From positions 7,503,507 through 7,567,506 of the forward strand of contig JAVIAB010000102.1 in assembly GCA_032433765.1 (NCBI GenBank): 64,000 nucleotides of DNA, written 5' to 3'. Under the pieces are notes generated by a model that was not told the DNA's origin, made no database searches, and saw only the letters and a program-made list of their open reading frames with translations. Within the stretch, counting starts at the first letter, position 1; each line of letters opens with the position of its first letter. This DNA is from Megaustenia siamemsis. Its lineage: Eukaryota > Mollusca > Gastropoda > Stylommatophora > Ariophantidae. Of this stretch, positions 9,795 to 21,537 are shown in pieces. Both the position numbers and the translations under genes were made by a program.

Positions 9795-9998
9795 CGTTGG
9801 AGTAAATGTTTTGAACAAACACTTTCCAAGCCTTCTTGTTCTTGCCATTCTTTAAGATCGTTCCATGTCTTCTTTCACTTGTCTTGATCAAGAATATTTT
9901 GGTCTTCCTCATTGTCACTTCCCCTGGGGATTCCAAAAAAGGTCATGTCATATAATACTCTCAGTTGGTTTCTGCAGTGTGTCCTATCCAGCGCCATC
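9795..9998 (-). mobile_element. LINE-C 3' end, truncated by the 44-bp array
   Basis: Resembles 21575-21785 on the same strand: the CCTGGGGATTCCAAAAAAGG block encodes W-N-P-Q-G on the minus strand, and CCATGTCTTCTTTCACTTG lies near the terminus. It ends abruptly at the first unit of the 44-bp array. Confidence 0.8.
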
Positions 9999-11838
9999 GG
10001 GTTGCCGAATCGCTAACTTGTTGGGCACCAAACTAGGAGAGTGGGTGGCTGAATCGCTAACTTGTTGGGCACCAAACTAGGAGAGCAGGTGGCCGAATCG
10101 CTAACTTGTTGGGCTCCAAACTAGGATAGCAGGTGGCCGAATCGCTAACTTGTTGGGCACCAAACTAGGAGAGCCGGTGGCCGAATCGCTAACTTGTTGG
10201 GCTCCAAACTATGAGAGCAGGTGGCCGAATCGCTTACTTGTTGGGCACCAACTAGGAGTGTGGGTGGCCGAATCGCTAACTTGTTGGGCTCCAAACTAGG
10301 AGAGCGGGTGGCCGAATCGCTAACTTGTTGGGCTCCAAACTAGGAGAGTGGGTGGCCGAATCGCTAACTTGTTGGGCTCCAAACTAGGAGAGCGGGTGGC
10401 CGAATCGCTAACTTGTTGGGCTCCAAACTAGGAGAGCAGGTGGCCGAATCGCTAACTTGTTGGGCTCCAAACTAGGAGAGCAGGTGGCCGAATCGCTAAC
10501 TTGTTGGGCACCAAACTAGGAGAGCAGGTGGCCGAATCGCTAACTTGTTGGGCACCAAACTAGGAGAGCAGGTGGCCGAATCACTAACTTGTTGGGCTCC
10601 AAACTAGGAGAGCAGGTGGCCGAATCGCTAACTTGTTGGGCTCCAAACTAGGAGAGCAGGTGGCGAATCGCTAACTTGTTGGGCACCAAACTAGGAGAGT
10701 GGCTGGCTGAATCGCTAACTTGTTGGGCACCAAACTAGGAGAGCAGGTGGCCGAATCGCTAACTTGTTGGGCACCAAACTAGGAGAGCAGGTGGCCGAAT
10801 CGCTAACTTGTTGGGCTCCAAACTAGGATAGCAGGTGGCCGAATCGCTAACTTGTTGGGCACCAAACTAGGAGAGCAGGTGGCCGAATCGCTAACTTGTT
10901 GGGCACCAAACTAGGAGAGCAGGTGGCCGAATCGCTAACTTGTTGGGCACCAAACTAGGAGAGTGGCTGGCCGAATCGCTAACTTGTTGGGCACCAAACT
11001 AGGAGAGTGGGTGGCCGAATCGCTAACTTGTTGGGCACCAAACTAGGAGAGCAGGTGGCCGAATCGCTAACTTGTTGGGCACCAAACTAGGAGAGCGGGT
11101 GGCCGAATCACTAACTTGTTGGGCTCCAAACTAGGAGAGTGGGTGGCCGAATCGCTAACTTGTTGGGCTCCAAACTAGGAGAGTGGGTGGCCGAATCGCT
11201 AACTTGTTGGGCACCAAACTAGGAGAGCAGGTGGCCGAATCGCTAACTTGTTGGGCACCAAACTAGGAGAGTGGCTGGCCGAATCGCTAACTTGTTGGGC
11301 ACCAAACTAGGAGAGCAGGTGGCCGAATCGCTAACTTGTTGGGCACTAAACTAGGAGAGTGGGTGGCCGAATCGCTAACTTGTTGAGCTCCAAACTAGGA
11401 GAGTGGGTGGCCGAATCGCTAACTTGTTGGGCACCAAACTAGGAGAACGGGTGGACGAATCACTAACTTGTTGGGCTCCAAACTAGGAGAACGGGTGGCC
11501 GAATCACTAACTTGTCGGACTCCAAACTAGGAGAGTGGGTGGCCGAATCACTAACTTGTCGGACTCCAAACTAGGAGAACGGGTGGCCGAATCACTAACT
11601 TGTTGGGCTCCAAACTAGGAGAGTGGGTGGCCGAATCGCTAACTTGTCGGACTCCAAACTAGGAGAACGGGTGGCCGAATCGCTAACTTGTCGGGCTCCA
11701 AAAAGCGGGTGGCCGAATCGCTAACTTGTCGGGCTCCAAAAAGCGGGTGGCCGAATCGCTAACTTGTCGGGCTCCAAAAAGCAGGTGGCCGAATCGCTAA
11801 CTTGTCGGGCTCCAAACTAGGAGAGCGGGTGGCCGAGT
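9999..11838. repeat. 44-bp satellite derived from a SINE tRNA-like head
   Basis: About 42 head-to-tail units of 44 bases with the core GGTGGCCGAATCGCTAACTT followed by GTTGGGCACCAAACT. The unit aligns with the tRNA-like head of SINE-D on the minus strand at 58025-58105 (GATGGCGGAGTTGATAACTT then GTTGGGCTCCAAACC), covering the A-box half only. Units fall into variant classes (GGCACC versus GGCTCC, AGCAGG versus AGTGGG). The last units before 11838 are shortened to 34 bases (CTCCAAAAAGCGGG). Confidence 0.9.
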
Positions 11839-12280
11839 TAAGTTAGGGCCTTAAGTTTTTATTTTATTTTTATTTTATTTATTTTTTTTTTATGGTTTAC
11901 TATTAGAGATGAAATAAAAACCCCGACCCGAACGCCTCACGGCGACAGCACGGATAAGAGGCTTTTATTCTTTGGTCCTATAAGTTCCCACCCCCGAGCA
12001 TATCCCAGTGGTGGTTATCCCAGATATCTCAAAATTAGATGAAGCAAAGCTTCTGGAAATTGATTTTCGCTTTTAATTTTTGAGGCAATTGCGGTCTAAT
12101 ATAACCTGAAAGACTTGGTCTGAGGTTGAGCGGGTCGTGCTTCGTCAAAATGTAGGAAGAACCTGCCAGACAACAGTAATGAACACATTTTTTTCGCAAC
12201 ATTTTGTTCTTTCACGTCGTCTCCAAAATTGTACCCGAATTGACAAATCCTGCTCTTTACTCCATCTCTCTGCTCTCCGA
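11839..12280. other. No gene recognised
   Basis: T-rich stretch, then ordinary sequence with no coherent frame. A weak GAACGCCTCACGGCG palindromic block lies near 11930. Confidence 0.5.
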
Positions 12281-12289
12281 TACCTCGAT

Positions 12290-12960
12290 CCATTACATGC
12301 CACTGAATCATACGTCTATCCCCACTACCTCCCTACATCACATCCCACTGAATCATACGTCTATCCCCACTACCTCCCTACATCACATCCCACTGAATCA
12401 TACGTCTATCCCCACTACCTCCCTACATCACATCCCACTGAACCATACGTCTATCCCCACTACCTCCCTACATCACATCCCACTGAACCATACGTCTATC
12501 CCCACTACCTCCCTACATCACATCCCACTGAATCATACGTCTATCCCTACTACCTCCCTACATCACATCCCACTGAATCATACGTCTATCCCCACTACCT
12601 CCCTACATCACATCCCACTGAACTATACATCTCTCCCCACTACCTCCATACATCACATCCCACTACCTCCATACATCTCTCCCCACTACCTCCATATATC
12701 TCTCCCCACTACCTACATACATCACATCCCACTACCTCCATACATCTCTCGCTACTACCTCCATACATCTCTCCCCACTACCTACATACATCACATCCCA
12801 CTACCTCCATACATCTCTCCCCACTACCTCCATACATCTCTCCCCACTACCTACATACATCACATCCCACTACCTCCATACATCTCTCGCTACTACCTCC
12901 ATACATCTCTTCCCTCTACCTCCATACATCTCTTCCCTCTGCCTCCATCCCTCTCCACTC
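12290..12960. repeat. 45-bp minisatellite passing into 22/65-bp variants
   Basis: Eight near-identical 45-base units (core CATACGTCTATCCCCACTAC). These shorten into CTACCTCCATACATCTCTCC units and a 109-base block that is itself duplicated (CTACCTACATACATCACATC recurs). Because 45 is a multiple of three, long Pro/Thr/Ser/Tyr/His frames appear in two phases. These are artefacts, not genes. Confidence 0.92.
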
Positions 12961-12964
12961 CAGG

Positions 12965-13329
12965 ATCCTGTCCACCAGCTTCATGTAAGCCCAACATGTT
13001 TTCCTGAATGATAGAAGGGAACACATAACAAAGCTGTTCAACATTAGTGAATGAGACCTCGACCAGCGTGTGTCAGAGTGAGATATGCGCGATGAAACAC
13101 TCATTGTACCAGCTAATGGTTCTCAAACATGTGGCCCGCTGTCCTCTTCGGTGCTTTCATTAATAGAAGATAAACCAAAACCACAATTTTAAAAATGTGG
13201 GTATTGGGAAAATACGTCAACGTGTTCTTTATTTTGCATTGTTCCTGTGCCACAAACCACTGTTTTCGTGTAACTAGGTTGCCCCTGCTTCATGTAAATT
13301 TAAGGGAGAATTAAAAAAAAAAAAAAGTA
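12965..13329. other. No gene recognised
   Basis: Unique-looking sequence without a convincing frame or motif. Confidence 0.5.
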
Positions 13330-13605
13330 GAAAAAACTGGTATGGTAAAAGTTGTACGTGATTAATAGACGACACAAATTTGAACGACACTTCGGCTCAA
13401 TAGGCCTGTGTGTGTTATTTGTTTGTTCCTGCTGAAGGCCAATTGAGCCGAAACGTCGTTCAAATTTGTGTCGTCTACCAATCAGGTAAAGCTTTTACCA
13501 AACCATTTTTTCCATTTTTTTTTCAATTCTCCCTCACATCTTTACTGCAGATTCGCATTTGTATGCAGTCATTTGCGTTTCTTTGTCTTAACTCCTTCAT
13601 GAAAT
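13330..13605. mobile_element. Inverted repeat with hammerhead-like GGCC/GAAA motif
   Basis: Two arms of about 65 bases (13342-13403 and 13433-13502) are near-perfect reverse complements around a loop of about 30 bases. Each arm holds GACGACACAAATTTGAACGA or its complement and a GGCCNATTGAGCCGAAACGTC-type motif. The right arm and the following 100 bases recur at 41470-41660. The CTGCTGA/GGC-hairpin/GAAAC layout resembles hammerhead cores of Penelope-like elements, with the invariant A after CUG replaced by C. No coding sequence is present. Confidence 0.55.
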
Positions 13606-13639
13606 TTAACAGGTGATAATACGTTTGACTAGGATGGAG

Positions 13640-14385
13640 ATGATGAGTTACAAGAAATGTTGGACATTATAGTGAAAGAAAGCAAGAATAAAGGATTCAG
13701 CCTTAATAGCAAAAAGACAGAGGTAATGATAACAACAAAGAAAAACGACATCACCTCAGTGCAAAATAAAGACAAGTGGAACAGTATTAAAACAGAGAAA
13801 TGAATTTAAATATTTGGGAACTTTGTTAACCTCAGACGAAATATATACAAAAGAGGTGAGATGTAGAATGGCTCAGGCAAAAGCAGCTTTCCAAAAGTGA
13901 GAGAGATACTATGCAATTCATTTTGACAATAGAAACAAGAAAAAGAGTTCTTAAATGTTATGTAGAACCAGTCTTAACATATGGATGTGAATCATGGACA
14001 ATAGGACAACAGTCAAGAAAATCACTGGAGTCTGTAGAAATGTGGTTTTACAGAAGAATGTTGAGAATACCATGGACAGCTAAGAAGAGTAATGAAAATG
14101 TTCTGAAAGAGGTCAAAGCCAAAAGAGAGCTAATTTCCAATATTAGGAAGAAACAATCATCATTTTTTGCCATGTAATGAGAAGAGGACAGCTGGAATAT
14201 ATTGTAACAACTGGGAAAATTTAGGGACGAAGAGATAGAGGGAAGCAAAGAGAAAAAAATACCAGACAGCTTAAGAGAATGGCTTGGCAGAAGGTCAACA
14301 ACAGAAATGATAGATAACTGTCGAGATCGATGGTTGTGGAGAGACATGATCACCAAAGCCAGCCGGCCCGGTAATTGATGATGAT
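13640..14385 (+). mobile_element. RTE-A LINE, 5'-truncated (end of RT to 3' tail)
   Basis: Starts just downstream of the RT catalytic box, with E-L-Q-E-M-L-D-I-I and G-F-S-L-N-S-K-K-T-E. It continues through F-K-Y-L-G-T-L, the L-T-Y-G-C-E-S-W block, W-F-Y-R-R-M-L-R-I-P-W-T, and the terminal G-R-R-S-T-T-E-M region. It ends in a TGATGATGATGATG tail. Several frameshifts and stops make it non-functional. This is the longest RTE-A copy of the window and a good reference for its C-terminus. Confidence 0.88.
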
Positions 14386-14607
14386 GATGAGAATGGAGAT
14401 CAAAATGAGTTGGAACGAAAAATCAGTTTTCAGATGTGTCCAGTGAATGCTGTGTCCCTATGTGTGTGAATGTTCGATTAGGGAGAATGACCGTCGAGTC
14501 AGGGCGGTAGGTGTGAAGTTCTCATCGCTTGGTGAAATAATGTCCCGACGACTGAATACTCTAACGGGGGTGGGTGCGATGGAATTTCACATATTGACCA
14601 CACTCAT

Positions 14608-14663
14608 TCATCATCATTGAGTGCCGTCTCCGCATCGAAGGCTGGCTACCATGGAGCGCCATT

Positions 14664-14668
<5 letters not shown>
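14608..14668 (-). mobile_element. RTE-B LINE 3' tip
   Basis: Begins at a TCATCATCATTGAGTGCC edge and contains GGCTACCATGGAGCGCCATT, identical in layout to the 3' tip of RTE-B at 7.67 kb. Only 60 bases survive. Confidence 0.75.

Positions 14669-14699
<31 letters not shown>
14669..14699. repeat. (CT)n microsatellite
   Basis: About 30 bases of CT dinucleotides directly after the RTE-B tip. Confidence 0.95.
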
Positions 14700-15060
14700 G
14701 ATCAAGACTCAATCAGAGTAGGATTCCAGACTCTCACATGAAGACAGCTGTCTGTTTAAGTGAATTAATCGACCCCACAGACAGAACATCATAATTAGAG
14801 TCTGTTAGATCCACTCTGATTGAATACTTAAAACGTTGCACTGTGTTCTGCGCCAGTGGCCCAGTGTATCCGACTTCAGCCAACAAGCTCATAGTCTTGA
14901 GTTGGAGCCTTTAAAAGGGGGGGGGGATAGCTTGGAGCCAGTGGATTGAGTTTACGAGCATAGTGTACGCATGCACACACAGACCCGTGATACCCTGAAG
15001 ATTGTTGTAAATGGCCTACGAGTAACAAAAGGTTGGATCACGCTGCTTTAAATGAAGAAA
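14700..15060. other. No gene recognised
   Basis: No coherent frame. A G8 run lies near 14920. Confidence 0.5.
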
Positions 15061-15065
15061 ACAAT

Positions 15066-15312
15066 CTTACAGTTCAGTCAATAAACACATCGACAAATAA
15101 ATAAAGCAACAGTTCAGTCAACAAACAAACTTACAAATAAATGAAGCAACAGTTCAGTCAACAAACAAACTTACAAATAAATGAAGCAACAATTCAGTCA
15201 ACAAACAAACTTACAAATAAATGAAGCAACAGTTCAGTCAACAACAAACTTACAAATAAATGAAGCAACAGTTCAGTCAACAAACAAACTTACAAATAAA
15301 TGAAGCAACAAT
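15066..15312. repeat. 40-bp minisatellite, first block
   Basis: Six units of 40 bases with the core CAACAGTTCAGTCAACAAAC. The period matches the adjoining array and transitional units near 15310-15360 link the two. Confidence 0.93.
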
Positions 15313-15339
15313 GTAATAGTCAAGTTAACTGATAAACCA

Positions 15340-17215
15340 ACAATTCAACCATATAACAGTCGAACCATTAGATAAACTAACAAATCAACAACATAACGGT
15401 CCAACCATTAGATAAACCAACAAAGCAACAACATAACGGTCCAACCATTAGATAAACCAACAAATCAACAACATAACGGTCCAACCATTAGATAAACCAA
15501 CAAAGCAACAACATAACGGTCCAACCATTAGATAAACCAACAAAGCAACAACATACCGGTCCAACCATTTGATAAACCAACAAAGCAACAACATAACGGT
15601 CCAACCATTAGATAAACCAACAAAGCAACAACATAACGGTCTAACCATTAGATAAACCAACAAAGCAACAACATAACGGTCCAACCATTAGATAAACCAA
15701 CAAATCAACAACATAACGGTCCAACCATTAGATAAACCAACAAAGCAACAACATAACGGTCCAACCATTAGATAAACCAACAAAGCAACAACATAACGGT
15801 CCAACCATTAGATAAACCAACAAAGCAACAACATAACGGTCCAACCATTAGATAAACAACAAAGCAACACATAACGGTCCAACCATTAGATAAACCAACA
15901 AAGCAACAACATAACGGTCCAACCATTAGATAAACCAACAAATCAACAACATAACGGTCCAACCATTAGATAAACAACAAAGCAACAACATAACGGTCCA
16001 ACCATTAGATAAACCAACAAAGCAACAACATAACGGTCCCAACCATTGATAAACCAACAAAGCAACAACATAACGGTCCAACCATTAGTTAAACCAACAA
16101 AGCAACAACATAACGGTCCAACCATTAGATAAACCAACAAAGCAACAACATAACGGTCCAACCATTTGATAAACAACAAAGCAACAACATAACGGTCCAA
16201 CCATTAGATAAACCAACAAAGCAACAATATAACAGTCAAACTATTAGATAAACCACAACAAATCAACCATATAACAGTCAAACTATTAGATAAACCAACA
16301 AATGAATAACATAACAGTCAACCTATTAGATAAACCAACAACAAATCAACCATATAACAGTCAAACCATTAGATAAACCAACAATTAATCACATAACAGT
16401 CAAACCATTAGATAAACCAACAAATTAATCACATAACAGTCAAACTATTAGATAAACAACAAATTAATCACATAACAGTCAAACCAATAGATAAACCAAC
16501 AAATTAATCATATGACAGTCAAACCATTAGATAAACCAACAAATTAATCATATGACAGTCAAACCATTAGATAAACCAACAAATTAATCATATGACAGTC
16601 AAACCATTAGATAAACCACAAATTAATCATATGACAGTCAGACCATTAGATAAACCAACAAATTAATCACATAACAGTCAAACCATTAGATAAACCAACA
16701 AATTAATCACATAACAGTCAAACCATTAGATAAACCAACAAATTAATCATATGACAGTCAAACCATTAGATAACCAAAATTTAATCATATGACAGTCAAA
16801 CCATTAGATAAACCAACAAATTAATCATATGACAGTCAAACCATTAGATAAACCAACAAATTAATCACATAACAGTCAAACCATTAGATAAACCAACAAA
16901 TTAATCATATGACAGTCAAACCATTAGATAAAAAAACAAATCAACAACATACCAATCAAACCATTAAATAAACCAACAAATTAATCACATAACAGTCAAA
17001 CCATTAGATAAACCAACAAATTAATCACATAACAGTCAAACCGTTAGATAAACCAACAAATTAATCATATGAAGGTCAAACCATTAAATAAACCAACAAA
17101 TCACCACATAACGATATAGATAAACCAACAAATCAACAATATAGCGGTCCAACCATTAAATAAACCAACAAATCAACTACATAACGATATAGATAAACCA
17201 ACAAATCAACCGACA
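15340..17215. repeat. 40-bp minisatellite, main block
   Basis: About 46 units of 40 bases with the core ACCATTAGATAAACCAACAA. The first half carries GCAACAACATAACGGTCC and the second TTAATCACATAACAGTCA or TTAATCATATGACAGTCA, so sub-types are arranged in blocks. This suggests stepwise local amplification. Single-base deletions break the period in places. Confidence 0.95.
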
Positions 17216-17707
17216 ACCAAGTTACTCCCCTTTACAACATTACGCGAACCGCCGATAAAAACAAACGTGCACGCCTTTTAACACGTCATTCCATCTTTAA
17301 CCTCTGACCCCGCTCCCACAATCTTCCAGTGTTACTCCGCTTACATACAACATACTCTTTTGATGAATTTCTCTATCCGCGGGGAAAATTAGTTCTGCAG
17401 GAGAAATACTGAAAACAAGGGCTTCCATTTATATATAGAGAAAATGTGCGTGTAACTGTTCCGTGTGTACCCTCTCTGTATCTTTAGTTTGGACTTTTGC
17501 AGAACCTAACTACAAAGAGTTTGCTTGAAGCTTTAGAGTAGTGTGTCCTGATGTTGACTCCGGGGGATGTACGCTATAGGAAGAGCTTTCTAAACCGAGG
17601 GGAAGTCGAGGGAATCAATAAAATATTGGCACCGAGGGACGTATTTTCACTTATTTTAGCTAAGGTAGAAAGTAAACAAGTAATGGTTATCTCCACGTTT
17701 TAAAGCG
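17216..17707. other. No gene recognised
   Basis: About 490 bases of unique-looking sequence with no coherent frame. Confidence 0.5.
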
Positions 17708-17912
17708 CTGGGTAATATGGTGTTAAAGTCCTCCAAATTTGCAATGTCCAACAGCATATTTTATGAGTGATGTGTCAGCATCACACCCGACCGCCCGATT
17801 TTGGAATAAAAATCCTTTTCTTATTTCTGGCTGGGTGAACCAGGAGCCGTCGAACCTAGCATATTGTCTTTAGTAATCCTGTTCACTAACGCCTAAGCTG
17901 TCCGGCTAAGCT
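17708..17912 (-). mobile_element. SINE-A relative, old and diverged
   Basis: Order and spacing match SINE-A on the minus strand: GGTAATATGGTGTTA, GGCTGGGTGAACCAGGAGCC, TTCACTAACGCCTAAGCTGT. The hairpin end is lost and the B box is decayed. It is much more diverged than the other copies, so either an older insertion or a sister subfamily. Confidence 0.7.
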
Positions 17913-18149
17913 TCTGTTAAACCTGTTCACTTGTCCTATACTTTGAACTAATGTCTTCTCTTAGGCTTATTCTAAAATGTTCATAACTTGTTTTATAACT
18001 GCCCTCTAAGTGGTCTTCAACAAACCTGTTTTATAACTGCCCTCTTATTGGTTCTGTTGTTGTTATGGATCCAGCAGCCTGTGAGTTGACGCCCTTCGGC
18101 CCAATGCCATGTAATGATATCTGCAGGTATTTTGAGTTCCCTTGTGGGC

Positions 18150-18668
18150 AAGGCAAAGTAGCATCTCAAAAAATGAAAAACATCTTGTACAACAAATCAA
18201 TAGAAATGAGAGAAAATTCGTCGGTGTTATATAGAGCAAATTCTGACCTATGAAATCGAATCATGGGCAGTAGACAAACAAATCAAAAACGATTAAAGGC
18301 CACGGATTTGGGATTTATTAGAAGAATGTTGAAAGTTCCCTGGACAACTAAAAAGACCAATAAGGAAATTCTCAAAGAGGCAAGCAAACACAAAAAGGGA
18401 GCTCCTAAAAGACATGAAGTGTGAAAGAAACAATGAACATTTCTTGGGCACATCATGAGAAGAAGAAAGTTGGAATACTTGGTTACAACTGGCAAAATAC
18501 AGAGAAAGAGAGATCGCAGACGACGAAAAGAGAATATACTAGATTGCGTGGTGTCGTGGCATGGTAAACAGTCAACAACAGAATTGATACGATGTACTGT
18601 GGACAGACATTTTGGAAGGACATGATCCCCTACGCCAACCAGTATGGCACATGATGATGCATGATGAT
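18150..18668 (+). mobile_element. RTE-A2 LINE 3' end
   Basis: C-terminal region with M-L-K-V-P-W-T-T-K-K-T-N-K-E-I-L, then F-L-G-H-I-M-R-R, then the Q-S-T-T-E-L-I-R-C-T-V-D-R terminus and a GATGATG tail. It is related to RTE-A but consistently different (K-V-P-W and T-E-L-I instead of R-I-P-W and T-E-M-I), so a separate subfamily. Frameshifted in at least three places. Confidence 0.8.
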
Positions 18669-18754
18669 TATAGGTTTACCCTTGACATATATTTGAAAGG
18701 ATCAGAGGTCGTCAAGAAACCTATTTCTTTTGCGACAAATTTTCCAGTTATATC

Positions 18755-19100
18755 CTTGTCAATATTTGGGAACTTTGTTAACCTCAGTCGGTAGATGTAC
18801 AAAAGAGGTGAGATGCAGAATGGCTCAGGCAAGAGCAGCTTTCCAAAAAAATGAGGAAGATACTATGCAATACAATTTTGACAATAGAAACAAGAAAAAG
18901 AGTTCTTAATTGTTATGTAGAGCCAGTCTTAACATATGGATGTTAATCATGAACAATAGGACAACAGACAAGAAAATCACTGGAGTCTGTAGAAATGTGG
19001 TTTTTACAGAAGAATGTTGAGAATACCATGGACAGCTAAGAAGAGTAATGAAGATGTTCTGAAAGATGTCAAAGCAAAAAGAGAGCTATTTCCAATATTC
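18755..19100 (+). mobile_element. RTE-A LINE internal fragment
   Basis: Runs from ATATTTGGGAACTTTGTTAA through the W-F-x-R-R-M-L-R-I-P-W-T motif to a break at CAATATTC. The terminal part and tail are missing. One extra T in the W-F-Y motif and a TAATCATGAAC in place of TGAATCATGGAC mark decay. A small palindrome (19098-19122, TTCAACAT/ATGTTGAA) sits at the break. Confidence 0.8.
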
Positions 19101-19379
19101 AACATCATGAATATGTTGAATATAACATTGATTCGATATCCCGCTTGTTGCGATGAATGATGATATCGTATGACGGGAACAGTTGGCTGTGTTCACTTTC
19201 TGCGCGGTTTCGCCTTATGTCTTTTGGCGTGTGCTGAGACTGCTGCGATGATAACTACAGTTACCTTTCTTTGTTAGATGAGTTAGTAATTCGGATGATT
19301 CCACTGGCACGGCGGTTGAGCAATTATGGATTTTAATTCGTTTGCTGTGAGACCGAGGCCTTCCATAACCAATAACCAA

Positions 19380-19535
19380 TTCAACATCATCGAATGCCTT
19401 CTCCGCAACGAAGGTTGGCTACCATGGAGCTCCATTCTGCTCTGTCTCTTGCTTTGATAGTGCAGGTTGTCATAAGCTGATTTGTCCATCTTTGATGTTA
19501 CTCGTCTATGTTAGTCTTGGTCTACCTCTGCTTCG
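19380..19535 (-). mobile_element. RTE-B LINE 3' tip
   Basis: Starts AACATCATCGAATGCCTTCT and contains GGTTGGCTACCATGGAGCTC, matching the RTE-B terminus. It breaks at the TCATCATCATCATCATTGAG start of the next copy, so two 3' ends lie in tandem. Confidence 0.8.
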
Positions 19536-19539
19536 TTTC

Positions 19540-20762
19540 ATCATCATCATCATTGAGTGCCTTCTCAGCAACGAAGGTTGGCTACCATGGATCGCCATTC
19601 TACTCTGTTTCTTGCTTTGATGGTTCAGACTGTCATAGGTTGACTTGTCCATCCTTTGAAGTTACTCGTCCATGTTAGTCTTGGTCTGCTTCTGCCTCTT
19701 TACCTTGTATTTTCCCTTCCAATATTACTTTCTGTAGGCTGTTGTGTCTTTTAACATGCCCCAAAAATTTCATTTGTCTTGTCTTAATTGTGTTTAGTAG
19801 TTCTCTTTTATTTTAGTTGTTTTAAAACTTCATCGTTTGTTTTCTTTTGTTTCCATCCAAATCTACCTATTCTTCTATAAATCCACATTTCAAAGCTTCA
19901 ATTTTCTGTTCTGTCTTCGTGTCTAATGTCCATGTTTCTGGACCATACAGGAATATTGAGAAGATGTAACATTTTGCCATTCTTAGTTTCAGCCATGATG
20001 ATATTTGTTTTGTTGTTAGTATATTTTCATGGCATTAAAATTACTTTTTGCCATACCTATTCTTTTGTTTATTTCAATTTTTATATTTTCCATCATTGGT
20101 TAAAGTATGTCCCAGGTAGTTGTAGCTCTGGACTGTCTCTAGATGTATTCCTTCAACTGTGATATTTAATTGTAGCTCTTGAGAATTTTCTTTGTTTATG
20201 ATCTTAGTTTTAGTCTTTCTGATATTCATATCTAGTCCATATTTTTTGCTTGTTATGTTTATCACATTAAGCAATTGTTGTAGGTCTTTAGTATTTTCTG
20301 CTAGTAGAACAGTATCATCAGCATATCTTAGGTTATTGATTATCTTTCATTAATGTTTAGGCTGGCATCTCTGAGTTGTATTTAAAGATTTGCTCTGTGT
20401 ATAGATTGAACAAGGTTGTGATAGGATGCATCCTTGTCTTACTCCTCTTTTTATATCAATGGGTGTAGAGTTCTCCTTGTTATATCTTATTATTGCTGTT
20501 TGCTCCCAGTACAAATTACATATTAGTCGTATGTCTGCGTCGTCTAGATTTATATCCTTTAGGCAGTCTATAAGTTGGTTATGATGTATTCTATCGAAAG
20601 CTTTGGTGTAGTCTATAAAGCAGGCATATATTGGTTTGTTTACTTCTATGTACTTTTCAATCAATGTTCTCATGCTAAATATGGCTTCTTTTGTGCCACT
20701 GTTTTTCCTGAATCCAAATTGTTGCTCATCTAATTCAGTATTGATTACTACTGCTTATTTTA
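19540..20762 (-). mobile_element. RTE-B LINE, RT to 3' end
   Basis: On the minus strand from 20762 down: Q-F-G-F-R-K-N-S-G-T-K, then C-F-I-D-Y-T-K-A-F-D, then K-R-G-V-R-Q-G-C-I-L-S, then a Y-A-D-D box near 20310 in another frame, then Y-N-Y-L-G-H-T, the L-G-H-V-like region and a CATCATCAT edge. RT blocks 2 to 6 are therefore recognisable, and the YADD catalytic motif marks it as an RNA-templated DNA polymerase. At least three frameshifts make it a pseudogene. At 20762 it meets an opposite-strand copy of the same family. Confidence 0.88.
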
Positions 20763-20763
20763 C

Positions 20764-21160
20764 CTTGTATTAAACCCACAAGTGGATATCAAAATTGAAG
20801 GAATAGACTGGATACAGTTCAGAACTACAACTACCTTGGACATACTATAACCAGTGATGGAAAATGTACAACTGAAATAAACAAAAGATAGGAATGGCTA
20901 AAAGTAATTTTAATGCCATGAAAATATACTAACATCAAAACAAATAACACCAGGGCTAAAACTAAGAATAGCAAAATGTTATATCTTCTCAACATTCCTA
21001 TATGGTGCAGAAACATGGACATTAGACAAGAAAATAGAACAGAGAATTGAAGCCTTTGAAATGTGGATATATATAGAAGAATAGGTAGAATTGGATGGAA
21101 AGAAAAAGAAAATAAACGATGAAGTCTTAAACAACTAAAAAAATGAAAAAGATAAAACTA
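20764..21160 (+). mobile_element. RTE-B LINE internal fragment, inverted
   Basis: Plus-strand equivalent of the region after RT: Y-N-Y-L-G-H-T-I-T-S-D-G-K, then A-E-T-W-T-L-D-K-K-I-E-Q-R-I-E-A-F-E-M-W. It duplicates sequence also present in the minus-strand copy to the left, so this is a separate insertion or a rearranged copy. It does not simply complete its neighbour. Confidence 0.78.
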
Positions 21161-21194
21161 ATGCTTCAGGAAAATACTTCGTGTACCATGGGAT

Positions 21195-21537
21195 GATGAT
21201 CAGAAGCTATATCTGCCCCTCTATATACTTTTACATCCTGTAAGGATGACTTAAACTTATTATTAATACATATGTGATCAATTTGATTTTCCGTTCTATG
21301 ATCTGGTGACACCCATGTAGCTTTGTGTATTCTTTTATGTTGGAATATGTTCCTCCTAGGCTCATTTGATTAAGGCGCAGAAATTCACAAATATCTCTCC
21401 ATTCTCGTTTATATCTCCAAGTCCATGTTTTCCCATAATCTCTTCAAAGCCTCTGTTGTCTGATCCTACCTTAGCATTTAGGTCTCCCATCAAGATTATA
21501 ATATCCTGGCTCGTCTTGCATCCATCTGGCATTGTCT
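21195..21537 (-). mobile_element. LINE-C endonuclease fragment, duplicate of 23735-24080
   Basis: Matches 23735-24080 on the same strand with, by eye, no substitutions and three single-base deletions (near 21342, 21374 and 21510). It covers the endonuclease segment that includes the S-D-H-H motif. It abuts the 3' end of the larger LINE-C copy. The near-identity implies a very recent duplication or an assembly artefact. Confidence 0.88.

Noticed and set aside
12137..13007. Histidine/tyrosine/proline-rich protein of about 280 residues
   Set aside because: 45-bp repeat in two open phases; artefact.
15066..17215. Regular 40-bp periodicity suggesting a CRISPR-like array
   Set aside because: Units are contiguous with no unique spacers, and the genome is clearly animal. 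Ordinary minisatellite.
20764..21160. Inverted RTE-B piece as a twin-priming product of the copy at 19540-20762
   Set aside because: It duplicates a region already present in the minus-strand copy, which simple twin priming would not do.
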